Shown one piece after another: positions 15,144 to 23,601 of a DNA stretch of 64,000 nucleotides. The stretch is from Sulfurimicrobium sp964384915. Its GTDB lineage: Bacteria; Pseudomonadota; Gammaproteobacteria; Burkholderiales; Sulfuricellaceae. Each line of letters begins with the position of its first letter. Within the stretch, counting starts at the first letter, position 1. The stretch covers positions 1 to 64,000 of the forward strand of contig CAYLMA010000013.1 of assembly GCA_964384915.1 (NCBI GenBank), given 5' to 3'. A model generated the notes under the pieces. The model was not told the DNA's origin. It saw only the letters and a list, made by a program, of their open reading frames with translations, and ran no database searches. Made by a program: the position numbers and the translations under genes.

Positions 15144-16610
15144 ATGCGTTTCGTGTTCTATCTAATGCTTATTCTATTGCTGGTGATTGGCACAACCAAT
15201 TACTGGCTGTACCAGTCATCCACCCAACACATTGAATCCTCCCTGGATCAGGTCGCAGAATCCAAGCTTGGCGGCTTGGTATCGCTCAGTGGTTATTACA
15301 TCAGCCATTTCGAGAAGCAGTTGCTGGCCGAGATGGGCAAGGATGTTGGCGCACAGGAAGGAGTGAAATATCTTTCAATCCAAAGCAGCGATGGTGGCGT
15401 GGATTTCCATTCCGGCGAGATCAACAGAAATCATATGCGTGTTTATAGTCGCGACATCCTGTCCGAGGGCAAGGTGGTTGGACAGGTAAAGCTTGGCCTT
15501 GATACCGCGCGGATGGAGGTGGAGTTGACCCATGCCGGGATAATGGCGGCCGGCCTGGCGGCATTGAGCATTTTGGTGTTGGGTGGCGTGCTGTTTTTTA
15601 TCTTCCGTGCACAGATCGATGCTGCGATGCAGCAAGCACAGCGCGAACAGGAACGGCTGCGTGAAGAGCAGGAATTCTTTACCGCAGTGATGAACACGTC
15701 GGATCATAAAGTATTGGTGCTTGATCCGACCGGGTGCGTGGCGCTGGCCAATCGCTCCTGTGCGGAGCTATGCGGCCAGAACGAAGCAAATCTCGTGGGC
15801 GCACCCGTATGGAAACACATCGAACTTGTTCTGGGCGACCGTTCCCTCACCGAACTGTGCATGAACGCAACGGGCGTGCTCGATACTTATGCAGTAGAGC
15901 AACTCACAAAACAGAAGGCTCACACTTTGCTGCCCCGAGTGAATGACCGGGACCGGGTGATCGAATGGAGTTTCAATCCATTGGCCGACGCCACCGGCAA
16001 TCTGCGCTATATCATCGGGGCGGGAGCGGACATTACGGATCAATATCACGAGGCGCGGCATCTCGCGCATATGGCTCACCATGATGCGCTGACAGGCTTG
16101 CCTAACCGTGCATTGTTTACCGATCGGCTGCATGAGGCGGCAAAACGCCAACGTCGCGACAAGACGCCATTCGTCCTGCTGTACATCGATCTTGACAAGT
16201 TCAAGCCCATTAACGACTCACTCGGTCATGAAGCCGGTGACTATGCGTTGAAGCTGATTGCCACCCGCATTCAAGATATTTTGCGTGAAGTCGACACCGT
16301 TGCGCGGCTGGGCGGCGATGAGTTTGGTGTAATTCTGCACAATGTGGCTTCCCGTGAAAATGCCTGCAAAGCGGCCGAAAAACTGCTTGCGGCCATCGTG
16401 CCGCCGTTTGCCTATCATTCGCGCAGCCTGCAAGTCGGCGCCAGCATCGGCATCACGCTATATCCGGATGATGGTACCGATCTCGATCAATTGATGAAAT
16501 ATGCCGACTCGGCGATGTATCAGGCCAAACAAGGCGGGCGGAACTGCTATCGCATGTTCGATTTGTCCTCCTTCATGGACTACCAGAATGTACCCCTCGC
16601 TTCGCGGTAG
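15144..16610 (+). CDS. Membrane-bound PAS-GGDEF diguanylate cyclase
   Basis: 488 residues from ATG 15144. An N-terminal helix (FYLMLILLLVIGTTNYWL), a periplasmic region of about 100 residues, a second helix (AGLAALSILVLGGVLFFIF), a coiled linker, a PAS domain and a GGDEF domain. LGGDEF is intact, and an RxxD I-site (REVD) lies five residues before it, so it should make c-di-GMP with feedback inhibition. A GTG at 15099 in the same frame would overlap the upstream gene, but the ATG places the first helix at the N-terminus. It probably forms an operon with the PstS-like protein, which suggests ligand-gated cyclase activity (inference). Confidence 0.85.
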   Translation: MRFVFYLMLILLLVIGTTNYWLYQSSTQHIESSLDQVAESKLGGLVSLSGYYISHFEKQLLAEMGKDVGAQEGVKYLSIQSSDGGVDFHSGEINRNHMRVYSRDILSEGKVVGQVKLGLDTARMEVELTHAGIMAAGLAALSILVLGGVLFFIFRAQIDAAMQQAQREQERLREEQEFFTAVMNTSDHKVLVLDPTGCVALANRSCAELCGQNEANLVGAPVWKHIELVLGDRSLTELCMNATGVLDTYAVEQLTKQKAHTLLPRVNDRDRVIEWSFNPLADATGNLRYIIGAGADITDQYHEARHLAHMAHHDALTGLPNRALFTDRLHEAAKRQRRDKTPFVLLYIDLDKFKPINDSLGHEAGDYALKLIATRIQDILREVDTVARLGGDEFGVILHNVASRENACKAAEKLLAAIVPPFAYHSRSLQVGASIGITLYPDDGTDLDQLMKYADSAMYQAKQGGRNCYRMFDLSSFMDYQNVPLASR

Positions 16611-16648
16611 ATCACATCCTTGGCAATTCAACCGTAATAAAGCATTTG

Positions 16649-16774
16649 AACCGCAAATGCGCCAAGAACGCAAAGTAAAACAAGCGGTTACCATAGGTTA
16701 GCTGTTCACCCATTGGGTGAGTTAAGGCTCCATCTTAACGCTTTGTTTTCTTTGCGACTTCGCGCCTTTGCGGT
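16649..16774. repeat. Inverted-repeat element of CGCAAAG type
   Basis: The left arm AACCGCAAATGCGCCAAGAA (16649-16668, continuing to 16681) faces a right arm (16745-16774) that reads in reverse TACCGCAAAGGCGCGAAGTC. The intervening part has a small palindrome TCACCCATTGGGTGA. It matches a dispersed CGCAAAG-rich repeat type often seen between genes in betaproteobacteria (from memory). No gene lies in it. Confidence 0.65.
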
Positions 16775-16817
16775 AAATGAACTACGGTTTTTAGGTTCAA
16801 TGGCACAGCCAGAAAAC

Positions 16818-16845
16818 AAAGGCCCGCAAAACACTAGCGGGCCTT
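16818..16845. terminator. Terminator between convergent genes
   Basis: Stem AAAGGCCCGC / GCGGGCCTTT with a 9-nt loop and T-rich flanks, between the cyclase gene (plus) and the TonB receptor gene (minus). It probably serves both. Confidence 0.75.
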
Positions 16846-16923
16846 TTGCTTTGCGGGGGCAGAGGCGCCCGTTTCTCAACTCAGCCAGCATTTCAGGCAC
16901 GCTCCGGCGACCCGCCTGCAGAT

Positions 16924-18996
16924 CTACTTGGAATGGATGGTGAAGGTCAGCCATAGCATGGGAGAGGTCCGATTGGCCGCTTCTTCCGCATGCAGGAACT
17001 GTTCCGAACGGTCTGCAATTTCCTGATGGCGCCCGCCCAGGTTGGTGCCCACCAGCGCAATTTCCAGCGGCGTGCCGCCGAATTTCGTGGCATGTGCAAG
17101 ACGCGCATCCAGCGTGGTGTAGGGGCGAGACACATACGGGCTGGTCGGCACAAAACCGGTGCCGCCTGCCATCGGGCCCATGCGCAACAGGGTCAGGGTG
17201 CTTGACCATTTCTTTCCCCAATCCTGCAGCCAGCTCAGGCTGGCACTGTAAGGCGCGGTCAACTGGGTGACGGAGGTGTCATTGCAGGAACGGTCGATCA
17301 GGGTATGGCTGAACAGCAGTTGCGTGCCCGGCAAAGGCCGGCTGTCGAGTTGATATTCCAGCCCGCGCAGGGTAATCGGCGTAGTCAGGTTCTCATAGCG
17401 AGCCGAAGGCAGGGTTGCAGATAGCAACGGGACATTAAGCTCGGGCAGGGAAAAACGGGTGATGTAATGACCGATCTGTTCGTTGAACAGGCGCACATCA
17501 AGGCGCGTATTCCAGATTTTTATCTGGCTCAAATAGCCGATTTCCAGGCTATCGATATGAGCTGGCTGCAGATCGGGATTTGGCAGAAAGGGCTGGGCCA
17601 GCAACGTACCCCGATACATCGCGCGCACGTCGCCATAACGTTCGAACAGGGTGGGCGGACGCCAGGCATGGGCGTAGCCGAAGCGCAGCGTATCCTGGGG
17701 AGTAATTTTCCAGTTGGCAAACAGGCGCGGCGAGATATGCAGCGCATCGCTGTCGTATTTTTCCGCCTGGGCGCTGGCATTGAGGCTCCAATCCGGCCTG
17801 AACCACCATTCCATCCGCCCGAACAGGCGCGCCAGATCAGAACTCTGATTGGCATTTCCATAGTAAAGGAAAGGGGCTTTCACCCGGTCCCGACGCGCCT
17901 CCATTCCCCATACGGCGCGCAAGGTGTCGGACAAGGTCAGGCGGTGCTGCAGTTCCAGGTTGTCGCGCACGCTGCTGCGGTTGCGGTCGAGAGGCACCGC
18001 ATCAATGCCGTACGCCGGAGCCGATGCGGCCCACTCCTCGTGAGTCCGGTCCTGGTTGCGGTAGTAGTGCAGCAGCCACTCCTCGCCAGGCGTCGGCGTG
18101 TGCCGCCATTGCAGGTGCAGGGTGGCGTTGAAGGTATCCGAACCACGTTCACCATTGTTATTGAAGGTCGAAGCGGGATAACCCAACTCGCGGCTGCCGC
18201 TGCTGGCTGCCATTCGGAACATGATTTCGTCGTGGTTACTGATGCGCTTGTCGGTACGCAGCGAGACGAGCGTGGAACGCTTTCCGTCGTGCAGGCCTTC
18301 AAAGCCCACATCCTGCTTGTACGCTGCGTTCAGGCGCAGGCTACCCGTTCCGGATGCATCACCCAGTTCCAGGCCGACGTCCCTGATGGCTGCGGCGCCT
18401 GCGCTGGCAGACGCCTTCGCGCCAGGCTCATCGGTGCTGTGGCGCGTGATGATATTGATCACGCCGAGAAAGGCATTGGAACCGTAAGCCGCTGAATCGG
18501 TGCCTCGCACCACCTCGATACGATCAATTTCGTCGATGGCGACCGGTAGCGCGGCCCAATCCACGCCATCGAAATTGCCGGGGGAATAAACCGAACGGCC
18601 ATCCACCAGCACCTGCATCCATGATGGGAAATCGTTGCCCAGGCCATGGTAAGTCACCCAGTGCGTGCCGCCCCGCTCCTGGCCGACCTGCATGCCCGGC
18701 ACCAGCCTTAGCAGCCGCGGGATGTCCCGGTAGCCGCTTGCCCGGATCATATCGCGGCCGATAACAGTCATTGCCGCTGGCGCTTCGTTGAGTGGCTGTG
18801 GCAGGCGCGAGGGTGTTAGAACGATAGGCAGGGCCGTCAGGTACGCCTGCTCATTTGAGGCAGTCACCGGCGACTCGGCAGCCTGAGCAGTAATGGTGGC
18901 AACCAGCAGGAGAGGCAAGGCCAGAAAAAAAGACCCAAATATGCGTTCAAACGGCCTGAGCGGAAATAAAGACGCCAGTTTCGAGCCTGGAGCCAT
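16924..18996 (-). CDS. TonB-dependent outer-membrane receptor
   Basis: About 690 residues. A signal region (FFLALPLLLVATITAQA) precedes a TonB-box-like segment, a plug domain (TVIGRDMIRASGYRDIPRLL, VLVDGRSVY, VEVVRG-type EVVRGTDSAAYGSNAFLGVINIIT) and a long beta-barrel ending in an aromatic-rich strand (MLWLTFTIHSK). Family knowledge: these import siderophores, cobalamin or other scarce ligands with TonB energy. The plug resembles the vitamin B12/colicin receptor group, but the substrate is not readable. It lies downstream of an OmpR-type two-component pair on the same strand (133-bp gap), which may control it. A GTG 36 bases upstream is an alternative start. Confidence 0.88.
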   Translation of the reverse strand: MAPGSKLASLFPLRPFERIFGSFFLALPLLLVATITAQAAESPVTASNEQAYLTALPIVLTPSRLPQPLNEAPAAMTVIGRDMIRASGYRDIPRLLRLVPGMQVGQERGGTHWVTYHGLGNDFPSWMQVLVDGRSVYSPGNFDGVDWAALPVAIDEIDRIEVVRGTDSAAYGSNAFLGVINIITRHSTDEPGAKASASAGAAAIRDVGLELGDASGTGSLRLNAAYKQDVGFEGLHDGKRSTLVSLRTDKRISNHDEIMFRMAASSGSRELGYPASTFNNNGERGSDTFNATLHLQWRHTPTPGEEWLLHYYRNQDRTHEEWAASAPAYGIDAVPLDRNRSSVRDNLELQHRLTLSDTLRAVWGMEARRDRVKAPFLYYGNANQSSDLARLFGRMEWWFRPDWSLNASAQAEKYDSDALHISPRLFANWKITPQDTLRFGYAHAWRPPTLFERYGDVRAMYRGTLLAQPFLPNPDLQPAHIDSLEIGYLSQIKIWNTRLDVRLFNEQIGHYITRFSLPELNVPLLSATLPSARYENLTTPITLRGLEYQLDSRPLPGTQLLFSHTLIDRSCNDTSVTQLTAPYSASLSWLQDWGKKWSSTLTLLRMGPMAGGTGFVPTSPYVSRPYTTLDARLAHATKFGGTPLEIALVGTNLGGRHQEIADRSEQFLHAEEAANRTSPMLWLTFTIHSK

Positions 18997-19129
18997 GCCA
19001 TGGTCTTGTTTGAAGCGGAAAGAAGCCTGCACGCAATGGAATCCGCAATGATGCTGTTAGCCACACCATTCCAGACGAACGATGCCGCAGGAATTTTACA
19101 GGGCTGCGCAGAAAGCGCAAATCACCTTG

Positions 19130-20485
19130 TCAGGCTGCCGGGAAATCGAGCAGAAAAGCGCTCCCGCCGAGGGTGCTTTTAACAATGGCGATACTGCCGT
19201 GGTGCAATTCTACAAAAGCCTTGGCCAGACTCAACCCCAGGCCCGATCCCGCCATGGTGCGGCTCGGATCGAGGCGGGCAAAGCGTTCGAACACCTTGTC
19301 ACGCATTTCGGGAGGAATGCCCGGCCCGCCGTCTTCCACCACCACCTTGATACGATTGTCCTGGCAATGCGCAGCCAGCCTGACTTCACCCCCCGCCGGG
19401 ACATATTTGAGCGCATTGTCGAGCAGGTTTGAAATGATCTGGGCAAGAAGCTGACGGTTGCCGTAGACCCGCAGGCCCTCGGCCACATCACCATGCAGCA
19501 CCAGGCCACGCTCTTCGGCAGAGGGCTCATAGAGCTCGAGCAGCTCGTTCAGCAGTTCGGAAAAGTCCACCACCGCACGCTTCACCGGCATCCCGCCCGA
19601 TTCCGCACGGCTGATGGAGAGCAAGGAGCTGAAAATGTTTTGCATCTTTTCCAGTTCGCCATGCACTCTTTGCAGCGCCGCGTGGTATGTCTCGGGATCT
19701 CCCTGCTGCAACGCCACCTGGACATCGGAACTCAAGCGCGTCAGGGGCGTGCGCAAATCGTGCGCGATGTTATCGCTCACCTGGCGTATGCCTTGCACAA
19801 GCCGTTCAATGCGCTCCAGCATCGCATTCATGTTGCCGGCCAGCACCGAAAGCTCGTCGTTGCCATTAACCGGCATGCGGCTGGAAAGATCGCCGGACTG
19901 CATGATCAGATTGGTATTCCGGTTGAAGGCATCGATCCGTCCGCGAAACCGGCGCGCCAGCCAGAGGCCTACCGCCAGGCCGAGCAGGGATACCAAGCCG
20001 GCAGTGACGAGAAAAGTCTGGCGAAAATCCTCGACCAGCGCCAACACGGGATCCATGCTGACCGCCGTGAAGGCGGTCAGCCCATCCCCCAGGGAAAAGG
20101 AGATCACCCTGGCCGTGTGCACCTTCCCGTCGCTCGCCTCGACATCGATCTGGCGTATGCCGGGAAACATCGTCTCCAGGGGCAAGGAAAGACCGCCCGC
20201 CTGATAAGTAATCCGGTTGTGCTGATCCAGGATGCGGAAACCATGAGACTGGCTGCCCTCGCTCTCGATTTCGCTCTTGATCGCATGGTACAGGCCTTCC
20301 ACGCCATAATCGCGATATTGCAACTGAAGCAAGGTGCGCTCTTCCGACAGGGTATGATCAACCCCCTTGGTCAGGGTGGAGGTAAGCTGGTAATCGAGGA
20401 AGAAAAAAATCAGCCCCGCGCTCGCCACATACACCATCAGCAACAGTGAAATAAGGCGTGCCGGCGCCGAATCGAGAAACCTCAT
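19130..20485 (-). CDS. OmpR-class membrane histidine kinase
   Basis: 451 residues from ATG 20485, which overlaps the regulator stop as ATGA. Two transmembrane helices (about 10-30 and 160-185) bracket a periplasmic sensor. A HAMP domain follows, then HisKA with phospho-His in DNIAHDLRTPLTRL and HATPase_c with NLLDNALKYVP, EDGGPGIP and GSGLGLSLAK. It is the partner of the adjacent regulator. The longer upstream frame is an artefact of reading through the regulator gene. The signal is unknown; the TonB receptor next door suggests metal or nutrient sensing (inference). Confidence 0.9.
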   Translation of the reverse strand: MRFLDSAPARLISLLLMVYVASAGLIFFFLDYQLTSTLTKGVDHTLSEERTLLQLQYRDYGVEGLYHAIKSEIESEGSQSHGFRILDQHNRITYQAGGLSLPLETMFPGIRQIDVEASDGKVHTARVISFSLGDGLTAFTAVSMDPVLALVEDFRQTFLVTAGLVSLLGLAVGLWLARRFRGRIDAFNRNTNLIMQSGDLSSRMPVNGNDELSVLAGNMNAMLERIERLVQGIRQVSDNIAHDLRTPLTRLSSDVQVALQQGDPETYHAALQRVHGELEKMQNIFSSLLSISRAESGGMPVKRAVVDFSELLNELLELYEPSAEERGLVLHGDVAEGLRVYGNRQLLAQIISNLLDNALKYVPAGGEVRLAAHCQDNRIKVVVEDGGPGIPPEMRDKVFERFARLDPSRTMAGSGLGLSLAKAFVELHHGSIAIVKSTLGGSAFLLDFPAA

Positions 20486-21159
20486 TCCACGCGCATCAGA
20501 TAACCCTCCCCGCGCACCGTGTGCAGGAGAGGCGTAGGGAAATATTTGTCGATCTGGTGACGCAGGCGGCTGATGTGCACGTCCACCACGTTGGTCTGGG
20601 GATCGAAATAATAATCCCACACATTCTCCAGCAGCATGGTACGGGTCACCACCTGCCCGGCATGGCGCATAAGGTATTCGAGCAGACGGAATTCGCGCGG
20701 CTTGAGGAAAATCTCCTGCCCGGCACGGGTCACCTTGCGCGTCAGCAGATCCAGTTTAAGGTCCCCCACGTCCAGCACCGTTTCCTGAGCCGACATACTC
20801 CGGGTGCGGCGCAGCAGCGCTTCGATGCGCGCCTGCAATTCGCTGAAAGCGTAGGGTTTGACCAGATAGTCATCGCCGCCCGAGCGCAAGCCCTCAACCC
20901 GCTCATCCACTTCGCCCAGGGCGCTCAACACCAGCGCCGGGGTATTATTCCCCTCGCCGCGCAGGGTCCGCAGCATGGTCAGCCCATCCATTCTGGGCAT
21001 CATGACATCTACGACCCACAGGTCAAAATTGCCGCCGCGGGCCATTTCCAGGCCAAACTCTCCATTACGCGCAATGTCGGAGCGATAGCCCAAGCCAGCC
21101 AGCCCTTGCTGTAAAAGCAGTGCCGCTGCGGAATCGTCTTCAACGATAAGGATGTTCAT
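20482..21159 (-). CDS. OmpR-family response regulator
   Basis: 225 residues. The receiver carries VEDDSAAALLL, phospho-acceptor Asp in LWVVDVMMPRMDG (about 52) and Lys in DYLVKPYAFSEL. The winged-helix output domain has LLTRKVTRAGQEIFLKPREFRLLEYLM and the NVVDVHISRLRHQIDKYF recognition region. It overlaps the kinase gene by 4 bp. Upstream sequence (21160-21250) is AT-rich and should hold the promoter. Confidence 0.92.
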   Translation of the reverse strand: MNILIVEDDSAAALLLQQGLAGLGYRSDIARNGEFGLEMARGGNFDLWVVDVMMPRMDGLTMLRTLRGEGNNTPALVLSALGEVDERVEGLRSGGDDYLVKPYAFSELQARIEALLRRTRSMSAQETVLDVGDLKLDLLTRKVTRAGQEIFLKPREFRLLEYLMRHAGQVVTRTMLLENVWDYYFDPQTNVVDVHISRLRHQIDKYFPTPLLHTVRGEGYLMRVE

Positions 21160-21301
21160 GCAGAATCCGGATATATTAATTTAGGGATGGCAAGATGCTA
21201 AAGCAATTATTACAAAAACAACATGAACGAAAGTTCATTTCTGCTTTCAAACCAACGTATTATATTAACCATCATAAACACTCAAAGTAATGGAGGAAAC
21301 C

Positions 21302-21481
21302 ATGGAAAGCAAGTCCGCCCTCCCTGGCTATGAAGTCGAATTCATCCCCCTTGAGCGGCGTCTTGATGATCGCCGCAGGAATGCCGACAGCTGCTATGCC
21401 GGCCCCGAGCGGCGGCGCGAGAAGAGCCGCCGCAGCAATGAACGCAACGGGGCAAAACCGCGCCTGCACACAATGATGTAA
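21302..21481 (+). CDS. Small arginine-rich protein
   Basis: 59 residues. ATG at 21302 follows GGAGG by 6 bases. Two similar arginine-rich repeats (PLERRLDDRRRN and GPERRREKSRRSN) make it very basic and probably disordered; an RNA- or DNA-binding role is possible. Small proteins with ERR...DRR repeats are frequent hypotheticals in betaproteobacteria (from memory). Function unknown. Confidence 0.6.
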   Translation: MESKSALPGYEVEFIPLERRLDDRRRNADSCYAGPERRREKSRRSNERNGAKPRLHTMM

Positions 21482-21499
21482 TCCAGACGCGATCTTTAT

Positions 21500-22540
21500 T
21501 TAGCGCACGGTGGCCTTGATTTCACCCGCCACCATCGTCCCGATTTTGCAGGCGTAGCCAAACCCCTGCTGTTGAAACAAATCCAGCACATCGGCAGCCG
21601 CTTCCGGCGCACAGGCCACCAGCAAGCCCCCACTGGTCTGCGGATCGCACAACAGATTCTTTTTCCACTCCGCCATGCCCTCGGGCAGCGTCACTTCCTC
21701 CCCGTAGCTATCCCAATTGCGCGCTGCCGCGCCGGTAACATAACCCTGTTTGGCCAGATCCAGCGCCACCGGCAGGACCGGCAGCCGGTCGAATTCAATC
21801 TCCGCCCCCATGCGGGAACCGCGGCAGATTTCCAGCAAATGCCCGAGCAGGGCGAAGCCGGTCACATCGGTGAGCGCATGCACGCCTTGCATGTGGGCCA
21901 GCGTCGAGCCCGCGACGTTGAGCTGGGTGGTGCTCTCCAGCATCTGGCGGTAGCCCTCCTCCGACAGCTCGCCCTTCTTCAGCGCCGCGCTCATGATGCC
22001 GACACCCAAGCCCTTGCCGAGGATCAGCACATCGCCCTCCTCTGCACCCACATTGCGCTTCACTTTGTCGGGATGAACCACCCCCAGGGCCACCAGGCCA
22101 TAAATCGGCTCGGGCGAATCGATCGAATGGCCGCCCGCGACAGGAATGCCGGCCGCCGCGCACACCGCCTCGCCGCCGGCCAGGATGTCGTGGATGACAT
22201 GGGCCGGCAGCTTGCCGATCGGCATGCCCACGATGGCCAGCGCCATGATCGGCTGCGCGCCCATGGCGTAGATATCGGACAGGGCATTGGTCGCCGCGAT
22301 GCGGCCGAAATCCACCGGGTCGTCGACGATGGGCATGAAAAAATCGGTGGTGGCGACAATCGCCTGGTGATCGTTGAGGCGATAGACCGCCGCATCGTCG
22401 CCGGTTTCCGTGCCCACCATGAGGTCGGGGTGGACCAAGCGGGCAGGCATGTTGGCGAGGATTTCGTTCAGCAGGGCTGGCGCAATTTTGCAGCCGCAGC
22501 CGCCGCCATGGGAGAACTGTGTTAATTTAAGCGCTGTCAT
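21500..22540 (-). CDS. selD: Selenide, water dikinase SelD
   Basis: 346 residues, the family's usual length. The N-terminal HGGGCGCKIAP carries the catalytic Cys and Lys. ETGDDAAVYRL and ATTDFFMPIVDD supply Mg-ATP ligands, and the C-terminal AIRS-type half has DPQTSGGLL. The active-site residue is an ordinary Cys codon, not selenocysteine. The enzyme makes selenophosphate from selenide and ATP in the cytoplasm. It is divergent from selU with only 14 bp between starts. With selU as neighbour its product is presumably used for tRNA selenation; no selA or selB is in the window. Confidence 0.95.
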   Translation of the reverse strand: MTALKLTQFSHGGGCGCKIAPALLNEILANMPARLVHPDLMVGTETGDDAAVYRLNDHQAIVATTDFFMPIVDDPVDFGRIAATNALSDIYAMGAQPIMALAIVGMPIGKLPAHVIHDILAGGEAVCAAAGIPVAGGHSIDSPEPIYGLVALGVVHPDKVKRNVGAEEGDVLILGKGLGVGIMSAALKKGELSEEGYRQMLESTTQLNVAGSTLAHMQGVHALTDVTGFALLGHLLEICRGSRMGAEIEFDRLPVLPVALDLAKQGYVTGAAARNWDSYGEEVTLPEGMAEWKKNLLCDPQTSGGLLVACAPEAAADVLDLFQQQGFGYACKIGTMVAGEIKATVR

Positions 22541-22554
22541 TGTTTTGCAGAGTC

Positions 22555-23601
22555 ATGAAATTGGTAAAGGTAGCAAACCTAGCACAGCTGGACCAGTTTG
22601 ACGAGATCATCGACGTCCGTTCACCTTCCGAATTCGCCGAGGACCATATTCCCGGCGCGCTGAACTTCCCCGTGCTCGACGACGAGGAGCGCGCCCGCAT
22701 CGGCACCATGTACAAGCAGGTTTCCCCCTTCGATGCCAAAAAAGCCGGCGCCGCCCTGGTGTCGCGCAACATCGGCAGGCACCTGGAGCAGGCGTTCGCC
22801 GACAAGCCGAAAAACTGGCGCCCGCTGGTGTATTGCTGGCGCGGCGGCAAGCGCAGCGGTGCCATGGCCCACGTGCTGGGGCAGGTCGGCTGGCACAGCG
22901 GCCAGCTCGACGGCGGCTACAAGGCTTACCGGCGCCAGGTGATCGAAGACCTGCAAACCCTGCCGGCGCGCTTCCAGTGGCGCGTGGTGTGCGGCGCCAC
23001 CGGCTCGGGCAAGAGCCGCCTGCTGCAGGCGCTGCATGCCGCGGGCGCCCAGGTGCTGGACCTGGAAGACCTGGCCAACCATCGCGGCTCGCTGCTCGGC
23101 AACCTGCCCGGCACGCCGCAGCCGGGGCAGAAATATTTCGAAAGCCTGATCTGGTCTAAGCTGCACGGCTTCGACCCCGCCCTGCCCGTCTACGTCGAAG
23201 CCGAAAGCAAGAAAATCGGCAATCTCCGCGTGCCGGAAACCCTGATCGCCGCCATGTGGCAGAGCCAGTGCATCCGCGTCGAAGCGAGCATCGCGCAAAG
23301 GGTCGAACTGCTCAAGGAAGAGTATGCGCACTTCCTCGCCGACCCGGACGGGCTGGGGAATAAGCTGGGATTTCTCACCGACCTGCATGGCCGGGAGCGC
23401 ATCGCCCGCTGGCAGCACATGGCGCAACAGGGCGAGTGGGACACGCTGGTGGCGGAACTGCTGGAGCGGCACTACGACCCGGCCTATACCCGCTCCACGC
23501 TCAAGCACTACCCCCTTTACGGCGAGGGGCTCATCCTCCAGCCCAAAAGCCTGAGCAGGGAGACGATGCAGGCTGCGGCAAGAGAAATCCTCAAGGCTTA
23601 G
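22555..23601 (+). CDS. selU: tRNA 2-selenouridine synthase
   Basis: 348 residues. An N-terminal rhodanese domain has the signature IIDVRSPSEFAEDHIPGA and catalytic Cys in VYCWRGGKRSGA. A P-loop domain has GATGSGKSRLL and DLEDLANHRGS. Family knowledge: SelU/MnmH replaces sulfur with selenium in 2-thiouridine at the wobble position of Lys, Glu and Gln tRNAs using selenophosphate. ATG 22555 was chosen over an upstream TTG at 22540, which would overlap selD. It ends with a 4-bp tail overlap with the convergent hydrolase gene. Confidence 0.94.
   Translation: MKLVKVANLAQLDQFDEIIDVRSPSEFAEDHIPGALNFPVLDDEERARIGTMYKQVSPFDAKKAGAALVSRNIGRHLEQAFADKPKNWRPLVYCWRGGKRSGAMAHVLGQVGWHSGQLDGGYKAYRRQVIEDLQTLPARFQWRVVCGATGSGKSRLLQALHAAGAQVLDLEDLANHRGSLLGNLPGTPQPGQKYFESLIWSKLHGFDPALPVYVEAESKKIGNLRVPETLIAAMWQSQCIRVEASIAQRVELLKEEYAHFLADPDGLGNKLGFLTDLHGRERIARWQHMAQQGEWDTLVAELLERHYDPAYTRSTLKHYPLYGEGLILQPKSLSRETMQAAAREILKA

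Noticed and set aside
17467..18495. A 342-codon frame antisense to the TonB receptor, and similar long frames at 11155-12090, 19493-20449 and 21572-22525
   Set aside because: All mirror strong genes on the opposite strand and lack motifs or start signals.
21500..22540. Possible selenocysteine in SelD
   Set aside because: The active-site codon is an ordinary cysteine codon (GGGCGCK); no in-frame TGA.
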